Below, in pieces: positions 39,846 through 48,342 of a stretch of DNA of 64,000 nt (position 1 is the first letter of the stretch; each line of letters begins with the position of its first letter). The DNA is taken from positions 1 to 64,000 of the forward strand of contig DJJU01000008.1 of assembly GCA_002434305.1 (NCBI GenBank). Reading direction: 5' to 3'. Made by a program: the position numbers and the translations under genes. The stretch is from Alicycliphilus sp. UBA6560. GTDB lineage: Bacteria > Pseudomonadota > Gammaproteobacteria > Burkholderiales > Burkholderiaceae_C. The notes under the pieces were generated by a model. It worked only from the letters and a program-made list of their open reading frames with translations. It was not told where the DNA came from and did no database searches.

Positions 39846-41096
39846 TCAGCGCCCCGCGCCCAGCAGCGGCGAAGCCGGCAGCCGCCGGAAGGCCAGCGAG
39901 GCCAGCGCCAGCCAGGCGGCGATGGCCAGCATGACGGCGCGGTAGGGCTCCCAACCCTGCGCGGCGGCCCAGGCCGCCACGATGCCGGTGAACCACTGCA
40001 TCAGCGCCACGCCCAGGAACATCGCCATGGTGAACAGCGACAGCGCCCGGCCCGTCAGCTCGGGCGGGTAGGAGGCGCGCACGTCGGCGTACTGCAGCAC
40101 GCCGTAGCCCGACAGCAGGCCCATCAGCACGATGGTCGCCACGGCGGCGCCCGCGCCCTGCAGCAGCGCCAGCGCCACGAAGAACAGCGCCATCAGCGTG
40201 CTGGCGCGGGCGATCCAGGCGCGGCGGCGGCGCACGCCGGGGTCCATGCGGCCGAACGCCGCCGGGGTGAACAGGGCGATCAGCGACAGCACCAGCGCCA
40301 CGTTGCCGCTTTCCACCAGCGTGAAGCCGAAGCGCTCGATCAGCAGCGGCCCCAGCCACAGCCCGCGCAGCGACAAAAAGGCCGCGTAGCAGGACATGCT
40401 CAGCACCAGGATGCCCCAGGTGTGCGGCAGGGTGAACAGCGCCCCCATGCGGGCGAAGGCCTGGCCCCAGCCCTCGCGCTCCTCATGAGCGGCACGGGCC
40501 GGGGCGTAGGCCGCCGGCGGCTCGTGCACCACGCGCCAGACCAGCAGCCAGGCCGCCAGCGACAGGCCGGTGAGCACGCCGTAGCCCACACGCCAGCCCC
40601 AGTGCTGCACCACCCAGGCCAGCGGCGTGCCGGTGAAGATCAGCCCCAGCCCGCCCACGCCCATGCTCATGCCAGAGAAGAAGGCAAAGCGCTCGGCCGG
40701 AAAGTGCCGCGCCACGAACAGCGTGGAGGCCAGGAACACTGGCGAGCAGCCCACGCCGATCAGCAGCTGCCCGGCCATCAGCCAGCCGTAGCTGGGCGCC
40801 AGCGTCGACAGCGCCGAGCCGGCGATGGCCAGCGAGAACGCGGCCAGCACCGTGCGGCGCAGGCCGTACACGTCCACGCCTATGCCCATCAGCAGCTGCG
40901 CCACGCCAAACGACAGGCCGAACAACCCGGCAAAGGCGCCCAGGGCCCGCCCGTCCAGCCCGAAGTCGGCCTGCAGGCTGGGCGCCAGGATGGCGGTGAC
41001 GGTGCGAAAGGCCTGGCTCATGGCGAAGGCCGACAGCAGGGCCAGCAGCATCAGCGCCAGGCGAGGCGAGCGGGAAGAGGAGGGCGGTGGGGGCAT
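39846..41096 (-). CDS. MFS transporter
   Basis: A 416-residue major facilitator with 12 hydrophobic segments. The loop 2-3 motif appears as MGIGVDVYGLRRTVLAAF (Gx3DxxGxR type) and its repeat-like partner as FGRMDPGVRRRRAWIA in the second half. It probably imports an organic acid; the ligand is unknown. It lies between two plus-strand CoA-transferase-family genes, with the start 235 bp from the divergent one at 41332. Confidence 0.83.
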   Translation of the reverse strand: MPPPPSSSRSPRLALMLLALLSAFAMSQAFRTVTAILAPSLQADFGLDGRALGAFAGLFGLSFGVAQLLMGIGVDVYGLRRTVLAAFSLAIAGSALSTLAPSYGWLMAGQLLIGVGCSPVFLASTLFVARHFPAERFAFFSGMSMGVGGLGLIFTGTPLAWVVQHWGWRVGYGVLTGLSLAAWLLVWRVVHEPPAAYAPARAAHEEREGWGQAFARMGALFTLPHTWGILVLSMSCYAAFLSLRGLWLGPLLIERFGFTLVESGNVALVLSLIALFTPAAFGRMDPGVRRRRAWIARASTLMALFFVALALLQGAGAAVATIVLMGLLSGYGVLQYADVRASYPPELTGRALSLFTMAMFLGVALMQWFTGIVAAWAAAQGWEPYRAVMLAIAAWLALASLAFRRLPASPLLGAGR

Positions 41097-41260
41097 GAAG
41101 GGGGCAGGGAGGCGGCGCGCCGGGCATTGTGCGCGAGGCCCGCGCGCCGCGCCGGCGCCGGCTGTCGAGCAGGGCCATGGCGGGGGCGGGCCAAAGCGGG
41201 CATGCTCGCGGCATGCGCCCGGCCCGCCGGGGCGCCATCAGGCCTGGGTCGATTTGGGCA

Positions 41261-41312
41261 TCAAAAGTGCCTCCAGGCCAATACCGACAAGCGCAAGCAG
41301 CTATTGTTTCAG
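41261..41312 (-). repeat. Family A palindromic repeat, copy 7
   Basis: Plus-strand text AAAAGTGCCTCCAGGCCAAT ... ACAAGCGCAAGCAGCTATTG, reverse orientation, with a decayed left arm. It lies in the spacer between the divergent MFS and CaiB genes, 20 bp before the CaiB start. Confidence 0.65.
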
Positions 41313-41331
41313 TAGTGAATCCCGTCCTGCC

Positions 41332-42618
41332 ATGAACACCACGACCTCTCCCTCTTCCTCTTCTTCTCCCGCCGCCGGCGCGCTGGACGGCCTGCGCGTG
41401 CTCGATCTGTCGCGCGTGCTGGCCGGCCCCTGGTGCACGCAGAACCTGGCCGACCTGGGCGCGGACGTGGTCAAGATCGAAAAGCCCGGCGCCGGCGACG
41501 ACACGCGTCACTGGGGCCCACCCTTTTTCCCTGACGAACACGGCCAGCCCACCGATGAGGCCTGCTACTTCGCCGCCTGCAACCGTAACAAGCGCTCGGT
41601 CACCGTGGACATGGCCACGCCCGAGGGCCAGCAGCTCATCCGCCAGCTGGCCAGCAGCAGCGACGTGGTGGTGGAGAACTTCAAGACCGGCGGCCTGGCG
41701 CGCTACGGGCTGGACTACGCCAGCCTGTCGGCGCTGAACCCGCGCCTGGTGTACTGCTCCGTCACCGGCTTCGGCCACACCGGCCCCTATGCCCAGCGCG
41801 CCGGCTACGACCTGCTGGTGCAGGCCATGAGCGGGCTGATGAGCATCACCGGCCATGCCGACGGCGAGGCCGGGGGCGGGCCGCTGCGCGTGGGCGTGGC
41901 CGTCATCGACCTGTTCACCGGCATGTACGCCACCACCGCCATCCTGGCGGCGCTGCACGCACGCGAGCGCACCGGGCGCGGCCAGCACATCGACATCGCC
42001 CTGCTGGACGTGGCCATGGCCACGCTGGCCAACCAGGGCGCGAGCTACCTGAACGCCGACGTGGTGCCGCAGCGCCAGGGCAACAGCCACCCCAGCCTGG
42101 TGCCTTACCAGGACTTTCCCACGCAGGACGGACGCATGCTGCTGGCCATCGGCAACGACGGGCAGTTCGCGCGTTTTTGCGAGGCCGCGGGGACGGACTG
42201 GGCGGGTGACGCACGCTTTGCCACCAACGCCGCGCGCGTGCGCCACCGCCAGGCGCTGGTGCCGCTCATGAGCGAGGTCACGCGCCAGCGCCCCACGGCC
42301 GCGTGGATCGCGCTGCTGGAGGACAAGGCCGTGCCCTGCGGGCCCATCAACGACATCGGCCAGGCCTTCGACGACCCGCAGGTGCGCGCGCGCGGCCTGC
42401 GCGTGGCGCAGCAGCGCTGGCCGGACGGCACGCCGCCCGCGGGCCGGGCGGTCAACACCGTGGTCAGCACCGCCAGCCCGCTGCGCCTGTCGGACACGCC
42501 CGTGCAGCTGCGCCACGCACCCCCGGCGCTGGGCCAACACACCGAGGAGGTGCTGCGCGAGCACCTGGGGCTGGACGGCGAGCGGCTGGCGGCGCTGCGC
42601 GCGCGGGGAGTGGTCTGA
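41332..42618 (+). CDS. CaiB/BaiF CoA-transferase
   Basis: 428 residues. The class III aspartate is Asp193 in VAVIDLFTGMYATTA; LSRVLAGPWCTQNLADLGAD and CYFAACNRNKRSVTVDM are standard for succinyl-CoA-dependent dicarboxylate CoA-transferases (the group with SUGCT and the itaconate, mesaconate and glutarate enzymes). The first 16 residues are a serine/threonine-rich tail. It might be a second dicarboxylate CoA-transferase for the same region. The start is ATG 41332. Confidence 0.83.
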   Translation: MNTTTSPSSSSSPAAGALDGLRVLDLSRVLAGPWCTQNLADLGADVVKIEKPGAGDDTRHWGPPFFPDEHGQPTDEACYFAACNRNKRSVTVDMATPEGQQLIRQLASSSDVVVENFKTGGLARYGLDYASLSALNPRLVYCSVTGFGHTGPYAQRAGYDLLVQAMSGLMSITGHADGEAGGGPLRVGVAVIDLFTGMYATTAILAALHARERTGRGQHIDIALLDVAMATLANQGASYLNADVVPQRQGNSHPSLVPYQDFPTQDGRMLLAIGNDGQFARFCEAAGTDWAGDARFATNAARVRHRQALVPLMSEVTRQRPTAAWIALLEDKAVPCGPINDIGQAFDDPQVRARGLRVAQQRWPDGTPPAGRAVNTVVSTASPLRLSDTPVQLRHAPPALGQHTEEVLREHLGLDGERLAALRARGVV

Positions 42619-42636
42619 CCGGCACGGGCCAGGCGT

Positions 42637-42656
42637 TGCCAGGCCGGTGCCTGGCA
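42637..42656. terminator. Hairpin between convergent caiB and tctA genes
   Basis: TGCCAGGC (42637-42644) pairs with GCCTGGCA (42649-42656) around CGGT. It lies between the two stop codons (42618 and 42704). There is no T-run in either direction, so this is a weak terminator candidate. Confidence 0.35.
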
Positions 42657-42703
42657 GCGCGGGTGCCTGGCGGCACGCAGCCCGCCAGGCGGCCCAAGAG
42701 CCG

Positions 42704-44227
42704 TTACGCGCCTGCCGTCTCGGCGCCGGCGCGGACGCGGCGGCGGTAGGCGCGCACCGCCTGCAGGATCGACAGCGCGGTCAGGGCCATGATGAACAGC
42801 GACAGCGGGCGGGTGAAGAAGCTGCCGATCAGGGTGGGAATGCTGTCCTGCACCAGGGCCATGGAGCGGGCCAGCTCGCCTTCGGCCATGCTGCCCAGCA
42901 CCAGGCCCAGCACCAGCGGCTCGCGCGGCACGTCGAAGCGCTTCATGGCGTAGCCCAGCAGGCCCATGGCCATCATGATCCAGACGTCCACCAGCGACAT
43001 GTTGATGGCGTAGGCGCCGATCACGCCCAGCCCGATCACCAGCGGGCCCAGGATGCTGGCCGGCGTCTTGATGAAGCTCACGCCGAAGCGCGCCACCATC
43101 AGCCCCACCGGGATGAAGAACAGGTTGGCCAGGAACATGCTCAGGATGAAGCCGTAGGTGATGCCGCCGCTGTCGGTGAACAGCCCCGGGCCGGGCTTGA
43201 GGCCGTGGATCATCAGCCCGCCCAGCATCACCGCCGACACCGCGTTGCCGGGAATGCCCAGCGTCAGCGCCGGCACCAGCGAGCCGCCGACCACGGCGTT
43301 GTTGGCCGTCTCCGACGAGACCACGCCTTCGGGGTTGCCACTGCCGAAGGTCTCGGGCGACTTGGAGACGCGCTTGGCGTCGTCGTACGCCAGGAAGCCC
43401 GCGATGCTGGAGCCCGCGCCCGGCACCACGCCGACGACGATGCCGATCAGCGTGGCGCGCAGCAGCAGCATCTTGTACTTGAGGATCTCCAGCATCTGCC
43501 GGAACCCGCCGCGCACCTCGGCCACGCTGGCCTGGGCCATGTTGGCGGGCTGGGACAGGTTCTCGATGATCTCCGGCAGCGAGTACAGGCCGATCAGCGC
43601 GACCACCATGGGCAGGCCGTTGAACAGCTCCGGGATGTCCATCGTGAAGCGGATGTCGCCGGTGAGCGGGTGCATGCCGATGATGGCCAGGAACAGGCCC
43701 AGCGTGCCCGAAATGAAGCCCTTCAGGATGTTGCGCTCGGACAGCGAGGCGATCACCGACACGCCGAACAGGGCCAGCAGGAAGTACTCCTGCGAGCCGA
43801 AGCGCAGCGCCAGCGCGGCCAGCGGCGGCGCCAGGAACAGCAGCGCGCCGTTGCTGACGAAGCCGCCGATAGCCGAGCCGGCGGTGGCCAGCGCGATGGC
43901 CTCGCCCGCGCGTCCCTGGCGCGTCATCGGGTAGCCGTCGAGCACGGTGCTGCAGTTGGACGGCGTGCCGGGAATGTTCAGCAAGATGGCGCTGATCGCG
44001 CCGGCGTAGGTGGACGAGCAGTACACCGCGCCCAGCAGCGACAGGCCCTGCACCGGCGACATGGTGAAGGTGACGGGCACCAGCAGGGCCACGCCCATGG
44101 TGCTGGTCAGCCCGGGCAGCGAGCCGATGACGATGCCGAAGACGGTGCCGAAGGCGATCAGCAGCAGGGCGACGGGGTCCAGCATCTGGGCGGCGCCCAG
44201 GGCGATGCCGTTGAAGATCGTGTCCAT
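42704..44227 (-). CDS. tctA: Tripartite tricarboxylate transporter, large membrane subunit
   Basis: 507 residues, about 12 membrane segments. TctA signatures include GTVFGIVIGSLPGLTSTMGV near the N-terminus, LNIPGTPSNCSTVLDGYPM, and VVPGAGSSIAGFLAYDDAKR in the second half. It is the permease of a TTT carboxylate carrier driven by the ion gradient. It is the last gene of the minus-strand set propeller-tctC-tctB-tctA. Confidence 0.93.
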   Translation of the reverse strand: MDTIFNGIALGAAQMLDPVALLLIAFGTVFGIVIGSLPGLTSTMGVALLVPVTFTMSPVQGLSLLGAVYCSSTYAGAISAILLNIPGTPSNCSTVLDGYPMTRQGRAGEAIALATAGSAIGGFVSNGALLFLAPPLAALALRFGSQEYFLLALFGVSVIASLSERNILKGFISGTLGLFLAIIGMHPLTGDIRFTMDIPELFNGLPMVVALIGLYSLPEIIENLSQPANMAQASVAEVRGGFRQMLEILKYKMLLLRATLIGIVVGVVPGAGSSIAGFLAYDDAKRVSKSPETFGSGNPEGVVSSETANNAVVGGSLVPALTLGIPGNAVSAVMLGGLMIHGLKPGPGLFTDSGGITYGFILSMFLANLFFIPVGLMVARFGVSFIKTPASILGPLVIGLGVIGAYAINMSLVDVWIMMAMGLLGYAMKRFDVPREPLVLGLVLGSMAEGELARSMALVQDSIPTLIGSFFTRPLSLFIMALTALSILQAVRAYRRRVRAGAETAGA

Positions 44228-44262
44228 GGTGGGTCGGGGCCTCTAGTGCGGGTGGCGGGGGG

Positions 44263-44712
44263 TCAAAAGAGCAGGCCCTGGGGCAGGCGCACGCCCATGA
44301 ACGCCACGAACAGCGCGTACGTCAGCGCCAGGAAGCAGGCCGTCACCAGCGCCATGACGGGCAGGCGCCGGTTGCCGAACAGCGCCATGCTGCCCAGCAG
44401 GAAGGCGGCGGTGGCCACGAAGTAGCCCAGGTAGTCGATCGCCAGGATGTACAGCGACGTCACCAGGAACACCTTCAGCGCCGGCACCAGCGAGGCCAGC
44501 ACGCCCGGCTGGCCCTGCGGTGCGGCCTCCAGGGGCAGGCGCCAATGCTGCACCAGGAACACCAGCGAGAACAGCAGCTGCACGCCCATCAGGAACCGCG
44601 GAAACTGCGACGATTCCGCCGGGTACTGGAAGGACTGCGCGAGCAGCGCCGCCGAAAGCAGCACCAGGATCACGGCAAGGGCGCGGTCCCGCTTCTGGGA
44701 ATGGAGTGTCAT
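44263..44712 (-). CDS. tctB: Tripartite tricarboxylate transporter, small membrane subunit
   Basis: 149 residues with four hydrophobic segments (RALAVILVLLSAALLAQSF, LLFSLVFLVQHW, VFLVTSLYILAIDYLGYFVA, ALVTACFLALTYALFVAFM), the layout of TctB. The start is taken at ATG 44712 (MTLHSQKRD); a longer frame to 44778 would give a non-membrane leader without support. It lies 35 bp upstream of tctA. Confidence 0.87.
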   Translation of the reverse strand: MTLHSQKRDRALAVILVLLSAALLAQSFQYPAESSQFPRFLMGVQLLFSLVFLVQHWRLPLEAAPQGQPGVLASLVPALKVFLVTSLYILAIDYLGYFVATAAFLLGSMALFGNRRLPVMALVTACFLALTYALFVAFMGVRLPQGLLF

Positions 44713-44788
44713 GGCGTGCGTTCCTGCACGGCCCGGGTGTCGTGCCAGGCCGGGCAGGCCCCGGGCCCGGCACGGCACCCAAGCCGCA

Positions 44789-45769
44789 TCACTTCTTCAA
44801 CAGGTCCTTCAGGGACTCGACTTCCTGGGTGGAGGTCTTGACCAGCGCCTCGGCGTCGGCCATGCCCATGTACTGGACGGCGATGCCCAGGTCCTTGGCC
44901 TCGGCGACGAACGCCGGGGCGGTGACGATCTTCTTGCAGGCGTCCTCCAGCTTGGCCAGGCGGTCGGCGGGAACGCCCTTGGGCGCCGCCAGCCCGCGCA
45001 CCGCCATGCCCACCGGGGCGATGGGCTTGTCGAACACCTTGGAGGCGATGGGCACGTCGGGCAGCAGCGCGGCCGGCTCGTCGCTGAAGACCACCAGCGC
45101 GCGCAGCTTGCCAGCCTCGATGTTGGCCATGGCGGCGCTCAGCGTGGACGCCGCGACGTCCACCTGTCCGCCCAGCAGCGCCGTGATCGCCGGGCCGGAG
45201 CCGTTGAAGGAGATGAAGTTGGTCTGCAGGCCCAGCGCCTTGGCGGCTGCCAGGTGCTGCAGCTGCACGTTGCTCTGCGGGCCGTCACCGGCGACGTTGA
45301 CCTTCTTCTTCGCGTCCATGGCCTGCGCGGCCAGGTCCTTGGCGGTCTTGAGCGGGCTGTCGGCGCGCACCACCCACACCACCGGGTCCGACTGGATGTT
45401 GCACACGTAGTGGAAGTCGTCCAGGGCGTACGGCGTGGCGGGCCGCAGCGCCTTGAGGATGACCATGGAGGGCAGGCTGGTGGCGCCGATGCTGTAGCCG
45501 TCGGCGCGCGACTTGGCGATGGCCGTCCAGCCGATCTGCCCGCCCGCGCCCGGCTTGTTCTCCACGATCAGGTTCTGTCCCAGCACCGGGGCAGCGTGCT
45601 TGGACAGCAGGCGCAGCAGGATGTCGTTGCCGCCGCCCGGGGAAAACGGCACGGTGGCGATGATGGGCTTGCTGGGGAAGTCGCCCTGCGCGTGGGCTGC
45701 GGGCAGCGCTGCCGCGCAGCACAGGGCGATGGCGCTCAGGCGGGCCAGGGAGGTGGTGCGGATGCTCAT
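44789..45769 (-). CDS. tctC: TctC-type (Bug) solute-binding protein
   Basis: 326 residues with a signal peptide (SLARLSAIALCCAAALPAAH, cleavage after AHA) and the Bug opening DFPSKPIIATVPFSPGGGND. AGGQIGWTAIAKSRADGYS is the second family block. It binds a carboxylate for the TctA/TctB pair encoded next to it. It is only distantly similar to the other TctC at 36252, so the two probably bind different ligands. Confidence 0.9.
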   Translation of the reverse strand: MSIRTTSLARLSAIALCCAAALPAAHAQGDFPSKPIIATVPFSPGGGNDILLRLLSKHAAPVLGQNLIVENKPGAGGQIGWTAIAKSRADGYSIGATSLPSMVILKALRPATPYALDDFHYVCNIQSDPVVWVVRADSPLKTAKDLAAQAMDAKKKVNVAGDGPQSNVQLQHLAAAKALGLQTNFISFNGSGPAITALLGGQVDVAASTLSAAMANIEAGKLRALVVFSDEPAALLPDVPIASKVFDKPIAPVGMAVRGLAAPKGVPADRLAKLEDACKKIVTAPAFVAEAKDLGIAVQYMGMADAEALVKTSTQEVESLKDLLKK

Positions 45770-45860
45770 GTGTGTCTCCTCGAGGATGGGCGTGGCGTTG
45801 CAGGAAAGCCCTTCCGTGCAGGCGTGCCGGCAGCGGAAGGTCGGGGCGGGTCTCCGATGG

Positions 45861-47141
45861 TCAGGCGCCCACGATGCCGGACACGTCGAGCACGTACATC
45901 TGCCGCTCGTGCTCGTGCACCGAGTCGATGCAGACGGACTGGCCGTCGCGGCTCCAGCGCGGGTGCAGGTCGCAGCGGTTTTCCTTCTTCAGGTTCGGGT
46001 CCGCATAGAAACTGCCGATGTCGTGGCGCACGTTGTCGCGCGTGTCGTAGAGGAACAGGATGCGCTCGTGCGTGTCCGGGTCCGGGTAGGTGTCGCTCAG
46101 CAGCCAGCGCGCGTCCACCGGGGAAAACGACATGTGGCCGTTCTCGGTCAGGATGCCGCGGCCGATGACCTCGACCGGCGCGCCTGGCGCGTCGGTGTAG
46201 CGGTGGTAGTGGATGCTGCCCGCGTGCGGGCCCCAGACGATGATGCGCCCGTCCGCGCACCACAGCGGGTGCGAGATCTGGTACTCGGACTTCTCGTAGT
46301 CGTAGGTGCCGACGGCACTGGGGTCGAAGTCGTCGGCCAGCTGCGGCAGCGGGTGGTCGGAGTCCTCCAGCAGGCGCATGTCGGAGCCGTCCGGGTTGGC
46401 GGTGATCAGGCGGTGCAGGAAGCAGGTCTCGTCCTTGACCCGCTCGGTCCAGCGGTGCAGGAACAGGAAGCGCGACGAGTCAGGGCTGATCTCGATGTGG
46501 CTGACCCAGTGGATGGCCTTGTCCATCGACGCCACCGGGTGGAAGTTGCGCAGGTCCGCGTAGCTGATCACTAGGCGCGACTGGCCGGTGGCGATGTCCA
46601 TGCAGTGGATGCCGTCTTCGGCCGGCGCGTTGGGCATGGCCTCGGGGGCCTGCGTCCAGGCGTAGCCGATGGTCTCGTGGGTGATGTACAGGCGGCTGTA
46701 GTTCACGCACAGGGCGAAGCTGCTGTCCGGCGCCACCGAGTACACGGGCAGGGGCAGCATGCGCTGCGCGCCGCTGTCCACGTCGTGCACCACCGAGGCA
46801 TAGCCCGGATAGACCGCATCGGGGTTGTCCGCGCGGCAGTTGTAGATCAGCTGCCGGCCGGCCAGGCCGTCGAGCCACTGCAGCTGGCAGCCCATCTGCC
46901 AGTTCCAGGCGCGGGTGGTGCCGGCGCGGTGGAAGCGGTCCTGCTCCGTCAGATCAAAGAAACCCACTTCCGCTTCCAGCTCGGGCGTCAAGGGGGCGTC
47001 GGCCATGGGCACGCGGTTGGCCAGCACGTACCGGCCGGTGCGGTCCCACACGGTCTTGTTGTAGTAGCCGAAGAAATGGTGGCCCGCATCGCTGCCGAGG
47101 CGGCGGATGGGACAGGGGGAATTGATGATCGGTCCAGTCAT
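45861..47141 (-). CDS. Beta-propeller protein of unknown function (OGL-like)
   Basis: 426 residues without a signal peptide. Repeated blade-like segments are seen: DAGHHFFGYYNKTVWD, VSHIEISPDSSRFLFLHRW, ISHPLWCADGRIIVWGPH, ENGHMSFSPVDARWLLSD and DLHPRWSRDGQSVCID. These TolB-like D/S-x-D-G/S turns indicate a six- or seven-bladed propeller. The many blade histidines recall oligogalacturonide lyases, but this assignment is weak. It is the first gene of the tct operon and divergent from the LysR gene at 47371, so it may act on the transported compound. Confidence 0.5.
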   Translation of the reverse strand: MTGPIINSPCPIRRLGSDAGHHFFGYYNKTVWDRTGRYVLANRVPMADAPLTPELEAEVGFFDLTEQDRFHRAGTTRAWNWQMGCQLQWLDGLAGRQLIYNCRADNPDAVYPGYASVVHDVDSGAQRMLPLPVYSVAPDSSFALCVNYSRLYITHETIGYAWTQAPEAMPNAPAEDGIHCMDIATGQSRLVISYADLRNFHPVASMDKAIHWVSHIEISPDSSRFLFLHRWTERVKDETCFLHRLITANPDGSDMRLLEDSDHPLPQLADDFDPSAVGTYDYEKSEYQISHPLWCADGRIIVWGPHAGSIHYHRYTDAPGAPVEVIGRGILTENGHMSFSPVDARWLLSDTYPDPDTHERILFLYDTRDNVRHDIGSFYADPNLKKENRCDLHPRWSRDGQSVCIDSVHEHERQMYVLDVSGIVGA

Positions 47142-47238
47142 GGAAGTGCCCTACGAACTGACAGGGGTAACGCGGTGCGCAAGCGCGCCGCTCCCGAAAT
47201 AGCCATTGCCGGGGACACTGTAGGTCGCCATGGGGCAT

Positions 47239-47290
47239 GCAATCCAATACTATTGCGGGCACTGGCTATGCATGCTGGATATAGGATTGC
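47239..47290. promoter_or_regulatory. Inverted repeats in the propeller/LysR spacer
   Basis: GCAATCC at 47239-47245 is mirrored by GGATTGC at 47284-47290. Inside lies the perfect palindrome CAATACTATTG (47245-47255), and CTAT-N11-ATAG-like bases follow. This AT-richer block in the 229-bp divergent spacer is the likely LysR operator and promoter area. Confidence 0.45.
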
Positions 47291-47370
47291 GCCTTTTTCC
47301 GTACCATCCGGACGGCGCGACCGGCCATTTGCGGAGCGCTCTGATCCGCAGACTCCCTGAGGTTTCCTCC

Positions 47371-48267
47371 ATGGTCCGACCCCTCCAAGCCCGGGAAATC
47401 GAGGCCTTCCAGGCCGTCATCCAGACCGGCACCACGACGGCGGCCGCGCAGCTGATGCACACCACCCAGCCCTCCATCAGCCGGCTGCTGGCGCAGATGC
47501 AGGCGGCCGCGGGCGTGAAACTGTTCGAGATGCACAAGGGCCGGCTGCGTCCGACGCGCGAGGCCATGGAGCTGTATGCGACCGTGCAGCAGCACTTCGT
47601 CGGGCGCGAGCGCATCGAGCGCGAACTGGCGGTGCTGCGGCAGTCGGGCGCGGGCTCGCTGCGCATCGGCTGCACCCCGGCGCTGGCGCTGAGCGTGGTC
47701 CCGCCGGTCATGGGCCGGTACCTGCAGCGCTACCCCGGCGCGCACCTCAGCATCCAGACGCTGGGCGCCAACGAGCTGCGCGACGGGGTGCTGCACGGCA
47801 AGTTCGACCTGGTGCTCAGCACCATGGTGCTGGCCTCCGAGGCGCTGGACGCCACCGTCCTGCACCGCGGCCAGGGGGTGTGCGTGATGCACCCGGACCA
47901 CCCGCTGGCCGGGCGCGCGCAGCTGCACGTGCAGGACCTGCAGGACCAGCTGCTGCTGACCCTGAACGCCAGCGACAGCATCTTCATGCAGCTGCAGCAG
48001 AAGATGCTGGCCTTCGGCGTGACGCCGAGCGCCACCATCGAGACCAACTACTCGTCCACCATCTGCCGCCTGGCGGCGCAGGGGTTGGGCGTGGGTGTGG
48101 TCAATCCCTACATGGCGGCGGTCTTCGACCAGGACCTGAAGATCCTGGCGCTGCAGCCCGAATGCTCGGTCGAGGTGGTGCTGGCCCTGCCGCCGCAATA
48201 TGCCCCGTCGGCCCGGGTGGACATGCTCACCGCGTTGCTGCGCGAGCAGTTCCTGACCTATGGCTGA
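47371..48267 (+). CDS. LysR-type regulator of the tct operon
   Basis: 298 residues: the HTH is in IEAFQAVIQTGTTTAAAQLM and TTQPSISRLLAQMQ, followed by an effector-binding domain. The start is taken at ATG 47371 (MVRPLQAREIEAFQ); the frame is open to 47230 but the extra part crosses the operator area. It is divergent from the propeller-tctCBA operon and likely controls it in response to the transported acid. Confidence 0.85.
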   Translation: MVRPLQAREIEAFQAVIQTGTTTAAAQLMHTTQPSISRLLAQMQAAAGVKLFEMHKGRLRPTREAMELYATVQQHFVGRERIERELAVLRQSGAGSLRIGCTPALALSVVPPVMGRYLQRYPGAHLSIQTLGANELRDGVLHGKFDLVLSTMVLASEALDATVLHRGQGVCVMHPDHPLAGRAQLHVQDLQDQLLLTLNASDSIFMQLQQKMLAFGVTPSATIETNYSSTICRLAAQGLGVGVVNPYMAAVFDQDLKILALQPECSVEVVLALPPQYAPSARVDMLTALLREQFLTYG

Positions 48268-48342
48268 CGCCTGAGGTCAGGGCGCCCAGGGCGCTTCACG
48301 CGCCGGCCGGCTCGGGCGGCCGGGCTGCCGGCGTGGCAGCGC

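Noticed and set aside
48268..48342. GC-rich inverted repeats between the LysR gene and gdhA as a terminator
   Set aside because: Several overlapping GC stems are possible, but none has a T-run or one clear loop, so no single structure can be supported.
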